Notes: generated from the sequence alone by a model not told the origin. Positions 52,224-61,939 are shown, counted from the first letter of the stretch. The stretch is DNA of 64,000 nt from Candidatus Kapaibacterium sp. (GCA_028284775.1 JANQRB010000139.1:148338-212337), one strand, 5' to 3'. Made by a program: numbers and translations.

Positions 52224-52262
52224 CACGACCTCCAATCGTGGAGAGCCGCGCAATCCCTCTCC
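52224..52262 (+). repeat. Two abutting hairpins upstream of dnaE
   Basis: CACGA - 7 nt - TCGTG (52224-52240) runs straight into GGAGAG - 11 nt - CTCTCC (52240-52262). The rest of the 275-base gap before dnaE (52111-52385) holds nothing else I can support. Confidence 0.45.
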
Positions 52263-52385
52263 TGTGGAAAACTCCCGGCGCTTTCCACTGCAACTTTGGT
52301 TATTTTCGTTGCTCTTGAATCAGGAGCTGCTTCCATCTGAATAATGTTGTAACGAGCCTCTTCAAACTGTGAACCAGAGTTTGTT

Positions 52386-55300
52386 ATGCCCGAGTTTGTC
52401 CATTTGCACAATCATACCCACTATTCCCTGCTCGATGGCGCCTGCACGCCGCAAGACCTGATTAACGCTGCCGTCGCCGATGGCCAAAAGGCGCTGGCAC
52501 TCACCGATCACGGTGTTATGTTCGGATCATGGGAATTTTACAAGAAGGCTAAAGCCGCGGGCATCAAACCGATTCTCGGCAATGAGATCTACGTGGCCTC
52601 AGGTTCACGTTTCGACAAAACAAGCGGCAAGAGCGCGAGCAAACGCAAGAACTACTACCACCTTGTGCTGCTGGCGAAGAATGATACGGGATACAAGAAT
52701 CTGATCAAACTCACTTCGCTGGGCCATACCGAAGGTTTCTATTACAAGCCGCGCATCGACCGCGAGCTGCTGCAGGAGCACCATGAAGGCCTCATTGCTC
52801 TCTCGGCCTGCGCCGGTGGCGTTATCAATTCGCACATCGTCAGCGGCGATCTGGACGAAGCGCGCAGTTCGGCAATATTTTATAAAGAGCTCTTCGACGA
52901 CGACTTTTACCTTGAACTGCAAAATCATTCGCTCGACTTCGACGAAAAAATTCTCCACCATGCTTCGCGGCTCGCGAAAGAGTTAAACATCAAGATGGTG
53001 GCGACCAATGACTGCCATTATGTTAAAAAAGAGCATGCCGTTGCGCACAATGTGCACTTACTCATTAAAGATGTCACGGCTTCCACCTCCGGTCAAATCG
53101 ACATTCAAAGACTGCGCTATCGTCAGCCGGAGTTTTATTACAAATCCGCAGAACAGATGGCGGCCCTGTTTAAGGACTATGAGGGCGCCATCGAAAATAC
53201 GGTTGAAGTGGCGGAAAAATGCGACCTGGAATTAGGCGGCAAACTTTACATGCCGGATTTTCCAATTCCCGATTCATCACAGGCCAAAAATCTTGACGAG
53301 TTTTTGGAAGAAGAGACCCTTGCCGGCCTGAAGGAACGGTACCGGGAGCCGAGCGAAGAGATCAGAGAGCGCGCTGAATTCGAGCTGAATGTCATTCGCA
53401 ATATGGGCTATTCCGGCTACTTTTTGATCGTTCAGGATTTTATCGCCGCCGCCCGACGCGAGGGCATCAGTGTTGGCCCCGGTCGCGGCTCGGCCGCCGG
53501 CAGCCTGGTGGCATACGCTTTAAAGATCACCAATGTCGACCCCCTGAAGTACGACCTGCTCTTCGAACGCTTTCTCAATCCAGATCGGGTGTCGATGCCT
53601 GATATTGATGTGGATTTCAGCGACGATAAACGCGAGCGAGTAATTGAATACACGCGGCAAAAATACGGCAGTGATGCGGTAGCACAGATTATCACCTTTG
53701 GCACTCTCTCAACCCGCGCAGTCCTGAAAGATGTCGGCCGCGTACTCGGCGTACCGATTCCGATGGTGGAATCCATAACGAAGAATATTCCGGTCGTCTT
53801 CGGTAAAGTGACGCCGCTGAAAGAAGCGCTTGAATTGTCGGAGTTAAAGTGGGTTAAGGAAAGTAAAGATCCCAAAATTAAACAACTGACAGAGTATGCC
53901 CTTGTGTTGGAGGGCTTCTGCCGCAATGCTTCGCTGCATGCCGCCGGCGTCGTCATCGCTCCCGGCCCGGTGTCGGACTATGTGCCGCTCTACAAAACAC
54001 CGAGCTCGGAACTTGCGACGCAGTACAACATGAACGACCTGGAGGAAGCGGGTCTGCTGAAAATGGACTTCCTCGGCCTGCGAACCTTATCGATCATCGA
54101 TAAAACACTCGATATGATCGAGCGCAATCACTCGCTCACGATCGACATCGACGCGATCGACTTAAGCGACCGCGCAACCTACGAACTGCTGGGCCAGGGC
54201 AAGACAATGGCCGTGTTCCAGTTTGAATCCGAAGGGATGCAGAAGTCGCTCAAGCAGCTAAAGCCGGAAAGCCTTGAAGACCTGACCGCCATGAATGCGC
54301 TGTACCGACCGGGTCCGATGGCGAACATCCCGGAATTCATCGACCGCAAACACGGGCGCAAACAAATCAGTTATCTGCATCCGCTCATGGAGTCATCGCT
54401 CAAGAAGACCTACGGCGTCATCGTCTATCAGGAACAAGTGATGCAGCTCGTTCGCGACATTGCCGGCTTTTCACTGGCACAGGCCGATATTCTGCGACGC
54501 GCTATGGGCAAGAAAAAGGCCGACCTGATGGCCAAGCAGAAAGTCGAGTTTATCAAGGGCGCAAAGTCAAAAGACATTCCCCAGAAAACAGCCGAGGAAA
54601 TCTTCGAGTTAATCGAAAAGTTTGCCTCCTACGGCTTTAACAAATCACACGCCCTGGCCTATTCCTATCTGGCCTTTCAGACTGCATGGCTGAAGTGCCA
54701 TTACAGCGCCGAATTTCTGGCGGCCAACCTGACGGCCGAGATGAACAGTCTGGATAAGATTGTACAGATCATCGATGAAGCGAAATCGCTGGGAATCGAC
54801 GTCATGCCGCCTGATGTTAACGAGTCGATGGCGGAGTTCACGGCTATCGACGACACGACGATTCGCTTCGGCCTGGCGGCAATTAAAAACCTGGGTGTCG
54901 GACCGGTATCGAGTATTATCACCGCGCGGAATGAAAAAGCGTTCAGCTCGTTTTTCGACTTTTGCACGCGGGTCGACACTAAGGTTATTAACCGCCGTGC
55001 CCTGGAAGCCCTGGTCTGCTCGGGCGCCTTTGACGCAATGAAAACCGGTGCGCGCGAGCAGCTGTTCGAAGCTATCGACGACGCGCTGAAATACGCACAG
55101 GCCTACAATGCCTCGCACGATGCGACAACCGGCTCGCTGTTCGGTGAAGAGGAAACTACGGCGCAGGTGCAGGAACCTACTTTACCCGATGTTGCCGTCT
55201 GGAGTACTAAAGAACGACTAAAAAAAGAACGCGAGTATCTTAATTTTTATGTCAGCGGTCATCCCCTGGAACGCTATCGCCCGCACGTGACGTCGCTTGC

Positions 55301-55853
55301 CACGCTGATGCTGGGGCAGACTGATTCGTCGCTGGTAGGCAACATGGTGCGGGTCTGCGGCATTGTCACCGGCATCCGCACCAAGCTCGACAAGCGCGAG
55401 CGAATGATAGCTTTTGTCACGATCGAAGACTTCACCGGCAAGGCCGAGTGTATATTTTGGAGTGAAGCCTATGGAGCTAATCGCGATAAGATTGAAGAAG
55501 ATGCGATTTTGATGGTCCTTGGTCGTTCCGACCTCTCGGGCGGCAACGACCAGTTGAAAGTGATTGCCGATGAGGTGATTCCGATCGATGAAGCGCCGGA
55601 TCGTTTTGCCTCGGGAATACACATTCATGTGCAGCGCGACAACACCCAACCCGCAGATGTGAAAAAGGCATTTGAGTTTCTAAAGCAGGCGCGCGGCAAA
55701 GGAGAAGTAGTTTTCAGTGTATTCGACGAACAGTCCGACCTTGCCAGACGCTATCGGTCGCGGGAGTTTACGATCAGTCCCAGTACATTGGTTGTGATGG
55801 AAATGATGAAAATATTCGGCCAGCGTCAGGTGCGCTTTCTCGGTAAGCAGTAA
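52386..55853 (+). CDS. dnaE: DNA polymerase III alpha subunit
   Basis: The 1155-aa replicative polymerase. Domains in order: PHP (VHLHNHTHYSLLDGACTP, ALTDHGVMFG, ACAGGVINSH), polymerase core with the catalytic Asp pair D406 and D408 in PDIDVDFSD, fingers (SLHAAGVVIAP, QYNMNDLEEAGLLKMDFLGLRTLSIID, YGVIVYQEQVMQLV), a helix-hairpin-helix region (GLAAIKNLGVGP) and an OB-fold (GNMVRVCGIVTGIRTKLDKRERMIAFVTIEDFTG). It is the DnaE1 type. The start MPEFVHLHNHTHYS sits right at the PHP domain; a shorter C-terminal tau-binding tail than in E. coli is usual. Single gene. Confidence 0.97.
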   Translation: MPEFVHLHNHTHYSLLDGACTPQDLINAAVADGQKALALTDHGVMFGSWEFYKKAKAAGIKPILGNEIYVASGSRFDKTSGKSASKRKNYYHLVLLAKNDTGYKNLIKLTSLGHTEGFYYKPRIDRELLQEHHEGLIALSACAGGVINSHIVSGDLDEARSSAIFYKELFDDDFYLELQNHSLDFDEKILHHASRLAKELNIKMVATNDCHYVKKEHAVAHNVHLLIKDVTASTSGQIDIQRLRYRQPEFYYKSAEQMAALFKDYEGAIENTVEVAEKCDLELGGKLYMPDFPIPDSSQAKNLDEFLEEETLAGLKERYREPSEEIRERAEFELNVIRNMGYSGYFLIVQDFIAAARREGISVGPGRGSAAGSLVAYALKITNVDPLKYDLLFERFLNPDRVSMPDIDVDFSDDKRERVIEYTRQKYGSDAVAQIITFGTLSTRAVLKDVGRVLGVPIPMVESITKNIPVVFGKVTPLKEALELSELKWVKESKDPKIKQLTEYALVLEGFCRNASLHAAGVVIAPGPVSDYVPLYKTPSSELATQYNMNDLEEAGLLKMDFLGLRTLSIIDKTLDMIERNHSLTIDIDAIDLSDRATYELLGQGKTMAVFQFESEGMQKSLKQLKPESLEDLTAMNALYRPGPMANIPEFIDRKHGRKQISYLHPLMESSLKKTYGVIVYQEQVMQLVRDIAGFSLAQADILRRAMGKKKADLMAKQKVEFIKGAKSKDIPQKTAEEIFELIEKFASYGFNKSHALAYSYLAFQTAWLKCHYSAEFLAANLTAEMNSLDKIVQIIDEAKSLGIDVMPPDVNESMAEFTAIDDTTIRFGLAAIKNLGVGPVSSIITARNEKAFSSFFDFCTRVDTKVINRRALEALVCSGAFDAMKTGAREQLFEAIDDALKYAQAYNASHDATTGSLFGEEETTAQVQEPTLPDVAVWSTKERLKKEREYLNFYVSGHPLERYRPHVTSLATLMLGQTDSSLVGNMVRVCGIVTGIRTKLDKRERMIAFVTIEDFTGKAECIFWSEAYGANRDKIEEDAILMVLGRSDLSGGNDQLKVIADEVIPIDEAPDRFASGIHIHVQRDNTQPADVKKAFEFLKQARGKGEVVFSVFDEQSDLARRYRSREFTISPSTLVVMEMMKIFGQRQVRFLGKQ

Positions 55854-56341
55854 GCTCGGATAGCCACTGCGTACGTGCCGATTTCTGTACTGTCGAGTGG
55901 TCGAGAGAGTCGATTCCCCGCTGATTGTCCATACTGACTGCATTTCCGAAATAAGCACAGAATGAGGATATTCAGATCAGCTCCCGCGGGATGCGAGCCG
56001 CCTTTTGTCAATATGACGCCTTCGCGACGATCTTGCAAGGCCAGATACTTTTTTAGCCCTTTTCCAGCATAAATTAATTGAATAATTAGGCATGCGTGAA
56101 CCTAGCATCACCCTGACTGTACTGCACGGCCTAGACGACTTGTTTCACAAAACGCAGGAATGCCGGTCTGATCAATTGTACCAAATTGCAATAAAGCGCG
56201 GGGATGCTCTTCTTTTGTGGAATTGCATTTAGGACAGGGTGACGACGGCAACAGGCTTGCGTTCGCAAAGTCTTAAGGGTGTATTTCGCTAACAGCAGGA
56301 ATGCTCCGACGCAAATTTTCGTGTTAATCGTGAGGTATCGT
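55854..56341. other. Intergenic region between dnaE and glmS
   Basis: About 490 bases, AT-richer than the genes around it, with an A/T-rich patch near 56050-56090. I see no gene, no clear terminator and no match to the glmS ribozyme. Probably the glmS promoter region. Confidence 0.5.
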
Positions 56342-58174
56342 ATGTGTGGAATCGTTGGATATATCGGCAAGCAGGATGCAACCCAGTTGATGGTCAACGC
56401 CCTACGGCGGCTCGAATATCGGGGCTATGATTCGGCCGGCGTCGCGTCGATTCATGCTGACAGTCTGAAAGTGCACAAGCGCGCCGGCAAAGTAGCCGAT
56501 CTGGAAAAGCTGCTACGCAAGAACCCCGGCAAGGGTTCGATCGGCATCGGTCATACGCGCTGGGCTACGCATGGCAACCCCAACGACCTCAATGCACACC
56601 CGCACACCGATAACAGCGGCGAGATCGCCCTGGTGCACAACGGCATCATCGAAAATTACCAGTCTCTTCGCAAAAAACTACTCGAAGAAGGCTACGTGCT
56701 CCATTCGGAGACCGACACGGAAGTACTTACGGTTTTCATCCGCTCGATTTATGACAAGATCAATGATCTGGCAGAGGCTGTCCGCCTGGCACTGGCGGAA
56801 GCACAGGGTGCCTTTGGAATTGCCGTGATCTCCACACTGGAACCCGACAAAATTATCGCGGCGCGGCGCGGCAGCCCGCTGCTCGTGGGTATCGGCGACA
56901 GTGAATACATTGTCGCATCGGATGCCACCGCCATCATCCAGCATACCCGGCAGGTGTTGTATCTGAACGACAACGAAATGGCGATCGTTACCAGTGAGGG
57001 CTACGTTGCCAAAACGATCGACAATGAGGCGATTGACAGCAAAATTCACAATCTGGAATTTGACCTGGAGCGGATCGAACGCGGCGGCTTCGATCACTTC
57101 ATGTTAAAAGAAATTTATGAACAGCCATCCACCTTTCGTGACGCCTTCCGCGGTAGGCTGTTGCCGCAAGACGGACAGGCGCGCCTGGGCGGCCTGATTC
57201 CGGTAGTGGAAAAATTGCGCCGCGCACCGAGAATTATCCTTGCCGCCTGTGGCACCTCCTGGCATGCGGCCCTCGTAGGCGAGTATATGATCGAAATGCT
57301 CGCGCGCGTGCCGGTTGAAGTCGAATTCGCGTCGGAGTTTCGCTACCGAAATCCGGTCTTAAACAAAGAAGATGTCGTCTTTGCCATTTCACAAAGCGGT
57401 GAAACCGCCGACACCCTCGCGGCGGTTCGCGAGGCGAAGCTTAAGGGCGCTACCGTGCTGGGCATCGTCAATGTCGTAGGTTCCAGCATCGCGCGCGAGA
57501 CGGAAGCCGGGGTATTTATTCATGCCGGTCCTGAAATCGGCGTCGCTTCGACAAAAGCCTTTACCTCGCAGATTGGCGTCCTGGCCTTGATTGCCTTGTT
57601 TCTCGGTCGTATGCAGCATCTGTCGCAGCGTGATGGCGTGGCAATCGCGATGGCTCTTAAACAAATTCCGGAACAGATACAATACATTCTGGACCGTTCC
57701 GAGGCGATCAAAACGATTGCTCATAAGTTTAAGGACGCCAGAAACTTCATGTACCTGGGCCGAAGTTTTAATTTTCCCGTGGCGCTGGAAGGCGCGCTGA
57801 AACTCAAGGAAATTTCATACATCCACGCCGAAGGCTATCAGGCCGCCGAGATGAAACATGGTCCGTTGGCGCTTATCGACGAGCATATGCCGGTAGTCTT
57901 TATCGCTACACAGGATGAGATCTATGATAAAGTGATATCAAACATCGAAGTGGTTCGGGCACGCAACGGCAGCGTTATCGCCATCGCCAATGAAGGCGAT
58001 TCCCGCATTGCCGAGCTGGCCGAGCATGTTATCTACATTCCGAATACGATTCCCATGTTAACACCGATTCTTACGGCGCTTCCCCTGCAGCTCCTGGCCT
58101 ACTACATTGCGCTCGAACGTGGCTGCGATGTGGACATGCCGCGCAATCTGGCCAAGAGTGTGACTGTCGAATAA
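56342..58174 (+). CDS. glmS: Glutamine-fructose-6-phosphate aminotransferase
   Basis: First enzyme of UDP-GlcNAc synthesis. The ATG at 56342 is chosen because it gives Met-Cys-Gly (MCGIVGYIGKQDATQ), so Cys2 becomes the N-terminal nucleophile after Met removal; GTGAGG stands a few bases upstream. 610 aa. The glutaminase domain shows RGYDSAG, IGHTRWATHG and NGIIENYQSL; the two SIS isomerase domains show AACGTSWHAALVG, ISQSGETADTLAAVR, STKAFTSQI and GALKLKEISYIHAEGYQAAEMKHGPLALID; the tail is PRNLAKSVTVE. The gene stands alone and is convergent with the Spy-like operon 14 bases later. Confidence 0.97.
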   Translation: MCGIVGYIGKQDATQLMVNALRRLEYRGYDSAGVASIHADSLKVHKRAGKVADLEKLLRKNPGKGSIGIGHTRWATHGNPNDLNAHPHTDNSGEIALVHNGIIENYQSLRKKLLEEGYVLHSETDTEVLTVFIRSIYDKINDLAEAVRLALAEAQGAFGIAVISTLEPDKIIAARRGSPLLVGIGDSEYIVASDATAIIQHTRQVLYLNDNEMAIVTSEGYVAKTIDNEAIDSKIHNLEFDLERIERGGFDHFMLKEIYEQPSTFRDAFRGRLLPQDGQARLGGLIPVVEKLRRAPRIILAACGTSWHAALVGEYMIEMLARVPVEVEFASEFRYRNPVLNKEDVVFAISQSGETADTLAAVREAKLKGATVLGIVNVVGSSIARETEAGVFIHAGPEIGVASTKAFTSQIGVLALIALFLGRMQHLSQRDGVAIAMALKQIPEQIQYILDRSEAIKTIAHKFKDARNFMYLGRSFNFPVALEGALKLKEISYIHAEGYQAAEMKHGPLALIDEHMPVVFIATQDEIYDKVISNIEVVRARNGSVIAIANEGDSRIAELAEHVIYIPNTIPMLTPILTALPLQLLAYYIALERGCDVDMPRNLAKSVTVE

Positions 58175-58188
58175 CTGGCACCGGGAAT

Positions 58189-58668
58189 TTAAGGCCTCCG
58201 AGATTCGCGCCTTCTGCTCGGTTTTCCCCGTATCTCCATCAGGCGCCGGCGAACTTCGTCGTTGAATTTGGTTTCAAAAATGATAAAGCGCGCGTATTGC
58301 ACGGTATCGAGTGATTGCTTCGCGCGACGCAGCAGATCGTCATAAGCCGCCAGTACGGCGGCATGACCTTGAAGAACCTGATCGGTTAAGCTGGCGATTT
58401 CGTCTTCCGGTCGACTATGTTCGATGGCTTCGTGTAGATTTTGGACGGCGCTGTCCAGCGCGGATTTGGCGCTGTCGATTTTATTTTGCGCCAGATTGTA
58501 GACTACAAAGAACTTTTCGGCCGTCGCCTCGTCCATGTTAAGCGTTTCAATCAGTTTTAGCTTCTTAAATTGCACCAGACGCTGCTTGGCCCGCCTGGCC
58601 TGTTGCCCTTCGACGCTGACCGCCAGGAGTGCCGCCATCAGAATAATAACAAAGCTATAGCGTAGCAT
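58189..58668 (-). CDS. Spy/CpxP-like periplasmic protein, end of sigma cascade
   Basis: From the ATG at 58668 a 159-aa protein with a signal peptide (MLRYSFVIILMAALLAVSVEGQ) and an all-helical, charged mature part (LIETLNMDEATAEKFFVVYNLAQNKIDSAKSALDSAVQNLHEAI..). The layout resembles Spy/CpxP and heavy-metal-resistance proteins, in which helical periplasmic subunits sense or buffer stress, but the LTxxQ motif is only loosely matched. The start overlaps the end of the anti-sigma gene by 14 bases. Its C-terminus is very basic (RGKPSRRRESRRP). The start 12 codons earlier is possible but lacks a better signal. Confidence 0.6.
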   Translation of the reverse strand: MLRYSFVIILMAALLAVSVEGQQARRAKQRLVQFKKLKLIETLNMDEATAEKFFVVYNLAQNKIDSAKSALDSAVQNLHEAIEHSRPEDEIASLTDQVLQGHAAVLAAYDDLLRRAKQSLDTVQYARFIIFETKFNDEVRRRLMEIRGKPSRRRESRRP

Positions 58669-59425
58669 TGCCGTCCAACTCCTCAAAAAGCTGTTGCAGT
58701 TCACGTTCCTGAAAGTCGCCGGGCAGAATAAAGTCCGAAATTAAACCGCTGTTCGGACCAAAGGCGGACGAAGCGAAATCGCCGAACAGATTGTCATCGA
58801 ATTCAGTGTCGTCGAACAGGGTGAGCGAACTTTCATTCTCAAGAATATCATTCTGAAATGACGTACCATTAACAAGTGCCGTGGCGGCAAGTTCTCGGGA
58901 CATGCCGGGCAGATCATCCTGCGCCAGGGTCGTCACAATGAGCTCGTCCAGCCCGTCGAGATCGATAATTCCTGGAGTTGTCTGCGCTGATCGATCCGAA
59001 GAACGGTCGGGGGCCGTCGCCACACTGACCTGGGTCGCAGCTTTGTCGCTGAAATAATTTAAGATATCGAAAGGCGGCAAAACGAGTGTGGCCAGGATGG
59101 CGAATACACCGAAGGGCAACAAACGCTTAAGGCTGTGATTTCGCATTCCATTGCGTTCCCGCTGACGCGCCAGATTCTCATGCACATGGACCGAGAGAGA
59201 TCGCGCGCGCAGCGATAGGTCGGCTTTGAACTCCATTTTGTCAAAGCGGGCAAATACCGTCCGGATCTGCTCCAATTCTTCCTGGAGATCGGGATAGTGC
59301 GGCAAGGCGCGCTCCATCGCAAGATGCCGGGTCTCCTCGATCTGCCCGAAGGCAAAATCGGCGAGGCTGCCTTCGACTTCCTCGCGCGACAGGATTGACG
59401 TCGGATTTTCCTTAGACTTTGACAT
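58655..59425 (-). CDS. Probable anti-sigma factor with a single membrane helix
   Basis: A 256-aa protein overlapping its ECF sigma gene by 14 bases and the downstream Spy-like gene by 14 bases. The N-terminal 95 residues are a helical cytoplasmic domain (EEVEGSLADFAFGQIEETRHLAMERALPHYPDLQEELEQIRTVFARFDKMEF) of the anti-sigma type; there is no zinc motif. One membrane helix follows at about 102-120 (LLPFGVFAILATLVLPPF). The C-terminal part is acidic and disordered-looking (DDTEFDDNLFGDF). Called by position and layout. It may sequester the sigma factor until an envelope signal arrives. Confidence 0.7.
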   Translation of the reverse strand: MSKSKENPTSILSREEVEGSLADFAFGQIEETRHLAMERALPHYPDLQEELEQIRTVFARFDKMEFKADLSLRARSLSVHVHENLARQRERNGMRNHSLKRLLPFGVFAILATLVLPPFDILNYFSDKAATQVSVATAPDRSSDRSAQTTPGIIDLDGLDELIVTTLAQDDLPGMSRELAATALVNGTSFQNDILENESSLTLFDDTEFDDNLFGDFASSAFGPNSGLISDFILPGDFQERELQQLFEELDGNATL

Positions 59426-59990
59426 CGTCTTTCCCCTGCTGCATTCGTTGGGCGATTTTCTTCACTGCCTGATAATAGTTGGCTTTCAATCCGCCGACAC
59501 TTGTACCAAGCATCCCGGATATCTCTTCGTAACTGAGCTCCTCGAAATAGCGAAGAACGAAAGTTTCGCGTTGTTTGGCAGGAAGGGTGTCCAGGATAAG
59601 TCGAAAGCGATCGTCGAAATCTTTGTTTTCAACAATCTGATCCGGTGCGACTTCGTGCGAGCGTGCATAGGGAACGACTGTTTCCAGTCCGAAGAAAGTG
59701 CGCAACTTATCCTTGCGCCGCATCACGGTACAGACATTGACCGTAATTCGATACAGCCAGGTCGATAGACTGCTTTCGGCTCGGAATGCGGCGATGCCTT
59801 TGAGGGCCTTGATAAACACTTCCTGTGAGGCGTCGTAGGCATCTTCTTCGGATTTCAGATAGCGTAGCGCCGTGTGATACACAAAATTCTGGTACTTGCG
59901 GACAAAGGCGGTAGCAGCGTGGTCGTTATCACCCCCGCGAAACTCTTCGAGAATTGCCTTGTCGCTGGTCAACGCGAGTATACTCTCCAT
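59412..59990 (-). CDS. ECF-type RNA polymerase sigma factor
   Basis: I take the ATG at 59990 (192 aa); the frame extends upstream to 60101 and another Met at 60020 is possible, so the exact start is uncertain. Region 2 is seen in FVRKYQNFVYHTALRYLKSEEDAYDASQEVFIKALKGIAAFRAESSLSTWLYRITVNVCTVMRRKDKL, and region 4 in LDTLPAKQRETFVLRYFEELSYEEISGMLGTSVGGLKANYYQAVKKIAQRM. The anti-sigma gene starts inside its last codons (14-base overlap). This is the second ECF module in the window and is separate from that at 31683. greA lies upstream on the same strand. Confidence 0.9.
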   Translation of the reverse strand: MESILALTSDKAILEEFRGGDNDHAATAFVRKYQNFVYHTALRYLKSEEDAYDASQEVFIKALKGIAAFRAESSLSTWLYRITVNVCTVMRRKDKLRTFFGLETVVPYARSHEVAPDQIVENKDFDDRFRLILDTLPAKQRETFVLRYFEELSYEEISGMLGTSVGGLKANYYQAVKKIAQRMQQGKDDVKV

Positions 59991-60084
59991 GGCGTTCGTA
60001 CCGATAGTGCAAGGAAACATCATCCTGGCGCTTTTGATGCCATGCCGACAGCAAAGGTTTAATGTTGAACCGCTTTTTGTGGCA

Positions 60085-60561
60085 TTAGCGTCGCACTCCA
60101 AGGATTTCGTATTCCATCAGGCCCGCCGGAACACGAACGGTAACGGAATCGCCCGCTGACTTTCCCATCAGCGCTTTGCCTATCGGTGATGATACCGCAA
60201 GTTTGTTTTGCTCAAAATCCGCTTCCTCGGCGCTCACCATCGTATACTCTACCGTGGCGTTGTTCTTCTTGTTAAGCAGCTTGACAATCGAAAGGATGTA
60301 GATCTTGTCATCATCGGGAAAATCTCCCGGCTGAATCGTCTGCGAGTTGGCAAGCATCTCCTGAATCTTGGCAATGCGCAGCTCCAGATGCCCTTGCGCA
60401 TCCTTAGCTGCATCATAATCAGCGTTTTCACGCAAATCTCCGTGTGAACGAGCTTCTGCGATCTTTTGGGCGATTATCGGACGTTCAATGGACTTCAGGC
60501 GTTGTAGTTCTTCTTCCAGCTCATTGATTCGACCTTTGGTCAGGTAAACTTTCTTAGCCAT
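60085..60561 (-). CDS. greA: Transcription elongation factor GreA
   Basis: The ATG at 60561 gives 158 aa, the standard GreA length; the longer frame to 60609 is not GreA-like. GreA rescues backtracked RNA polymerase by stimulating transcript cleavage. The coiled-coil tip with its conserved acidic residues is in IAEARSHGDLRENADYDAAKDAQGHLELRIAKIQEML, and the C-terminal domain in YTMVSAEEADFEQNKLAVSSPIGKALMGKSAGDSVTVRVPAGLMEYEILGV. A GGGAG-like sequence lies about 11 bases upstream. The sigma gene follows, with about 94 bases between the greA stop and the chosen sigma start. Confidence 0.96.
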   Translation of the reverse strand: MAKKVYLTKGRINELEEELQRLKSIERPIIAQKIAEARSHGDLRENADYDAAKDAQGHLELRIAKIQEMLANSQTIQPGDFPDDDKIYILSIVKLLNKKNNATVEYTMVSAEEADFEQNKLAVSSPIGKALMGKSAGDSVTVRVPAGLMEYEILGVRR

Positions 60562-60718
60562 TCTAACGAACTCCCATGAAATTGTGTCGGCGCACTGTGC
60601 AAAATTCACAATAAAAAAATCGAAGCGGTTGGCCGACGGCTGCCGCTCCGAAATTTTGTAATTCTAGTAAAAATAATCACTTACACGATATAAACGACAC
60701 GAAAGTAAGGAAAATGCA

Positions 60719-61939
60719 TCAGGTGTCCGCCTGAATTTCGTGTAATATATGGCCGAGTTTGGTTCGTTTGGTGTTTAAATAGCGTTCATTCTCTTTGTTC
60801 GGCTGCATCTCGATCGGCACACGCTCCAACACCTCGAGGCCATAGCTGGCAAGGCCCACAATCTTCTTCGGATTGTTTGTGAGCAAGCGCATCTTGCGGA
60901 CGCCGATATCCACCAGCATCTGGGCACCGATCCCATAATCACGCAGGTCCGGTTTGAAGCCCAGCTTTTCATTGGCTTCCACCGTGTCGTAGCCCTGATC
61001 CTGTAGCTGATAAGCACGCAGTTTGTTGATAAGGCCAATACCGCGTCCCTCCTGCCGCATATAGAGAACGACGCCGCGGCCGACCCGCCCGATCTGACGC
61101 ATGGCCATGTGCAATTGCGGGCCGCAGTCACAGCGCAGGGAGCCGAAAGTGTCACCCGTCAGGCATTCCGAATGAGCCCGTACCAGCGTCGGTTCATCCG
61201 CTACAATATCACCCATTCGCAGAAGGAGATGCTCCTTACCGTCGACCTTATTTCGATAAAGCAGCAGATCGAACTCCCCGAACTCAGTCGGCAACTTGGC
61301 TTCGGCCACCCTTTCCACAAGTTTTTCCGATTGAAGGCGAAAGGCGATGAGATCTTTGACCGCAATAATCTTGAGATCGTGCTGGCGGGCAAACTTCAGC
61401 AACTCAGGCGCCCGCGCCATTGAGCCGTCTTCATTGAGAATCTCGCAGAGTGCGCCGCTCGGCCGCAGATTGGCCAGACGCATCAGATCCACGACCGCTT
61501 CGGTATGTCCGGCGCGGCGCAGCACGCCTTCCTCGACAGCGATCAAGGGAAAGATATGACCGGGACGGCCAAGGTCGCCGGGTTTTGTCGTATCCTCCGC
61601 CAGCGCCCGCACTGTCGCCGAGCGATCCTGCACGGAAATGCCCGACGTCGTATCGTGCACATAGTCCACCGACACCGTAAATTTGGTGCCATGCAGCGCG
61701 GTATTCGAATTGACCATATCGTCGAGGTGCAGCTCGGCGGCCCGCTGCGGGGTAATAGCCACGCAAATCAGCCCCCGCGCCTTCGAAGCCATGAAGTTGA
61801 TGATATCCGGTGTACAAAACTGCGACGCACAGACCAGGTCTCCCTCATTCTCGCGATCGTCGTCATCGATCACGACAACCATCTTGCCATTAACGATATC
61901 CTCTACCGCTTCGGGAATCGTGTTGAATTGCAGATCCAT
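60719..61939 (-). CDS. ribBA: Bifunctional DHBP synthase / GTP cyclohydrolase II
   Basis: Two steps of riboflavin synthesis in one 406-aa chain. Residues about 1-205 are 3,4-dihydroxy-2-butanone 4-phosphate synthase (VVVIDDDDRENEGDLVCASQ, HDTTSGISVQDRSATVRALAE, RPGHIFPLIA, GVLRRAGHTEAVVDL). Residues about 206-406 are GTP cyclohydrolase II with the zinc cysteines in HSECLTGDTFGSLRCDCGPQL and RQEGRGIGLINKLRAYQLQD, TNNPKKI. Both active sites look intact. AGGAG lies before the ATG. yajC is 43 bases upstream on the same strand, which suggests an operon with tgt and yajC. Confidence 0.97.
   Translation of the reverse strand: MDLQFNTIPEAVEDIVNGKMVVVIDDDDRENEGDLVCASQFCTPDIINFMASKARGLICVAITPQRAAELHLDDMVNSNTALHGTKFTVSVDYVHDTTSGISVQDRSATVRALAEDTTKPGDLGRPGHIFPLIAVEEGVLRRAGHTEAVVDLMRLANLRPSGALCEILNEDGSMARAPELLKFARQHDLKIIAVKDLIAFRLQSEKLVERVAEAKLPTEFGEFDLLLYRNKVDGKEHLLLRMGDIVADEPTLVRAHSECLTGDTFGSLRCDCGPQLHMAMRQIGRVGRGVVLYMRQEGRGIGLINKLRAYQLQDQGYDTVEANEKLGFKPDLRDYGIGAQMLVDIGVRKMRLLTNNPKKIVGLASYGLEVLERVPIEMQPNKENERYLNTKRTKLGHILHEIQADT

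Noticed and set aside
52190..52262. tRNA gene (Gly-TCC forward or Ser-GGA reverse) upstream of dnaE
   Set aside because: An anticodon-arm-like 17-mer exists, but there is no T-arm GTTC pattern, no D-arm and no matching acceptor stem on either strand; residue 33 is not U on the plus strand.
55854..56341. glmS ribozyme/riboswitch in the glmS leader
   Set aside because: The conserved ribozyme core sequences and pseudoknot arms are not recognisable in this region; such ribozymes are mostly known from Firmicutes relatives.
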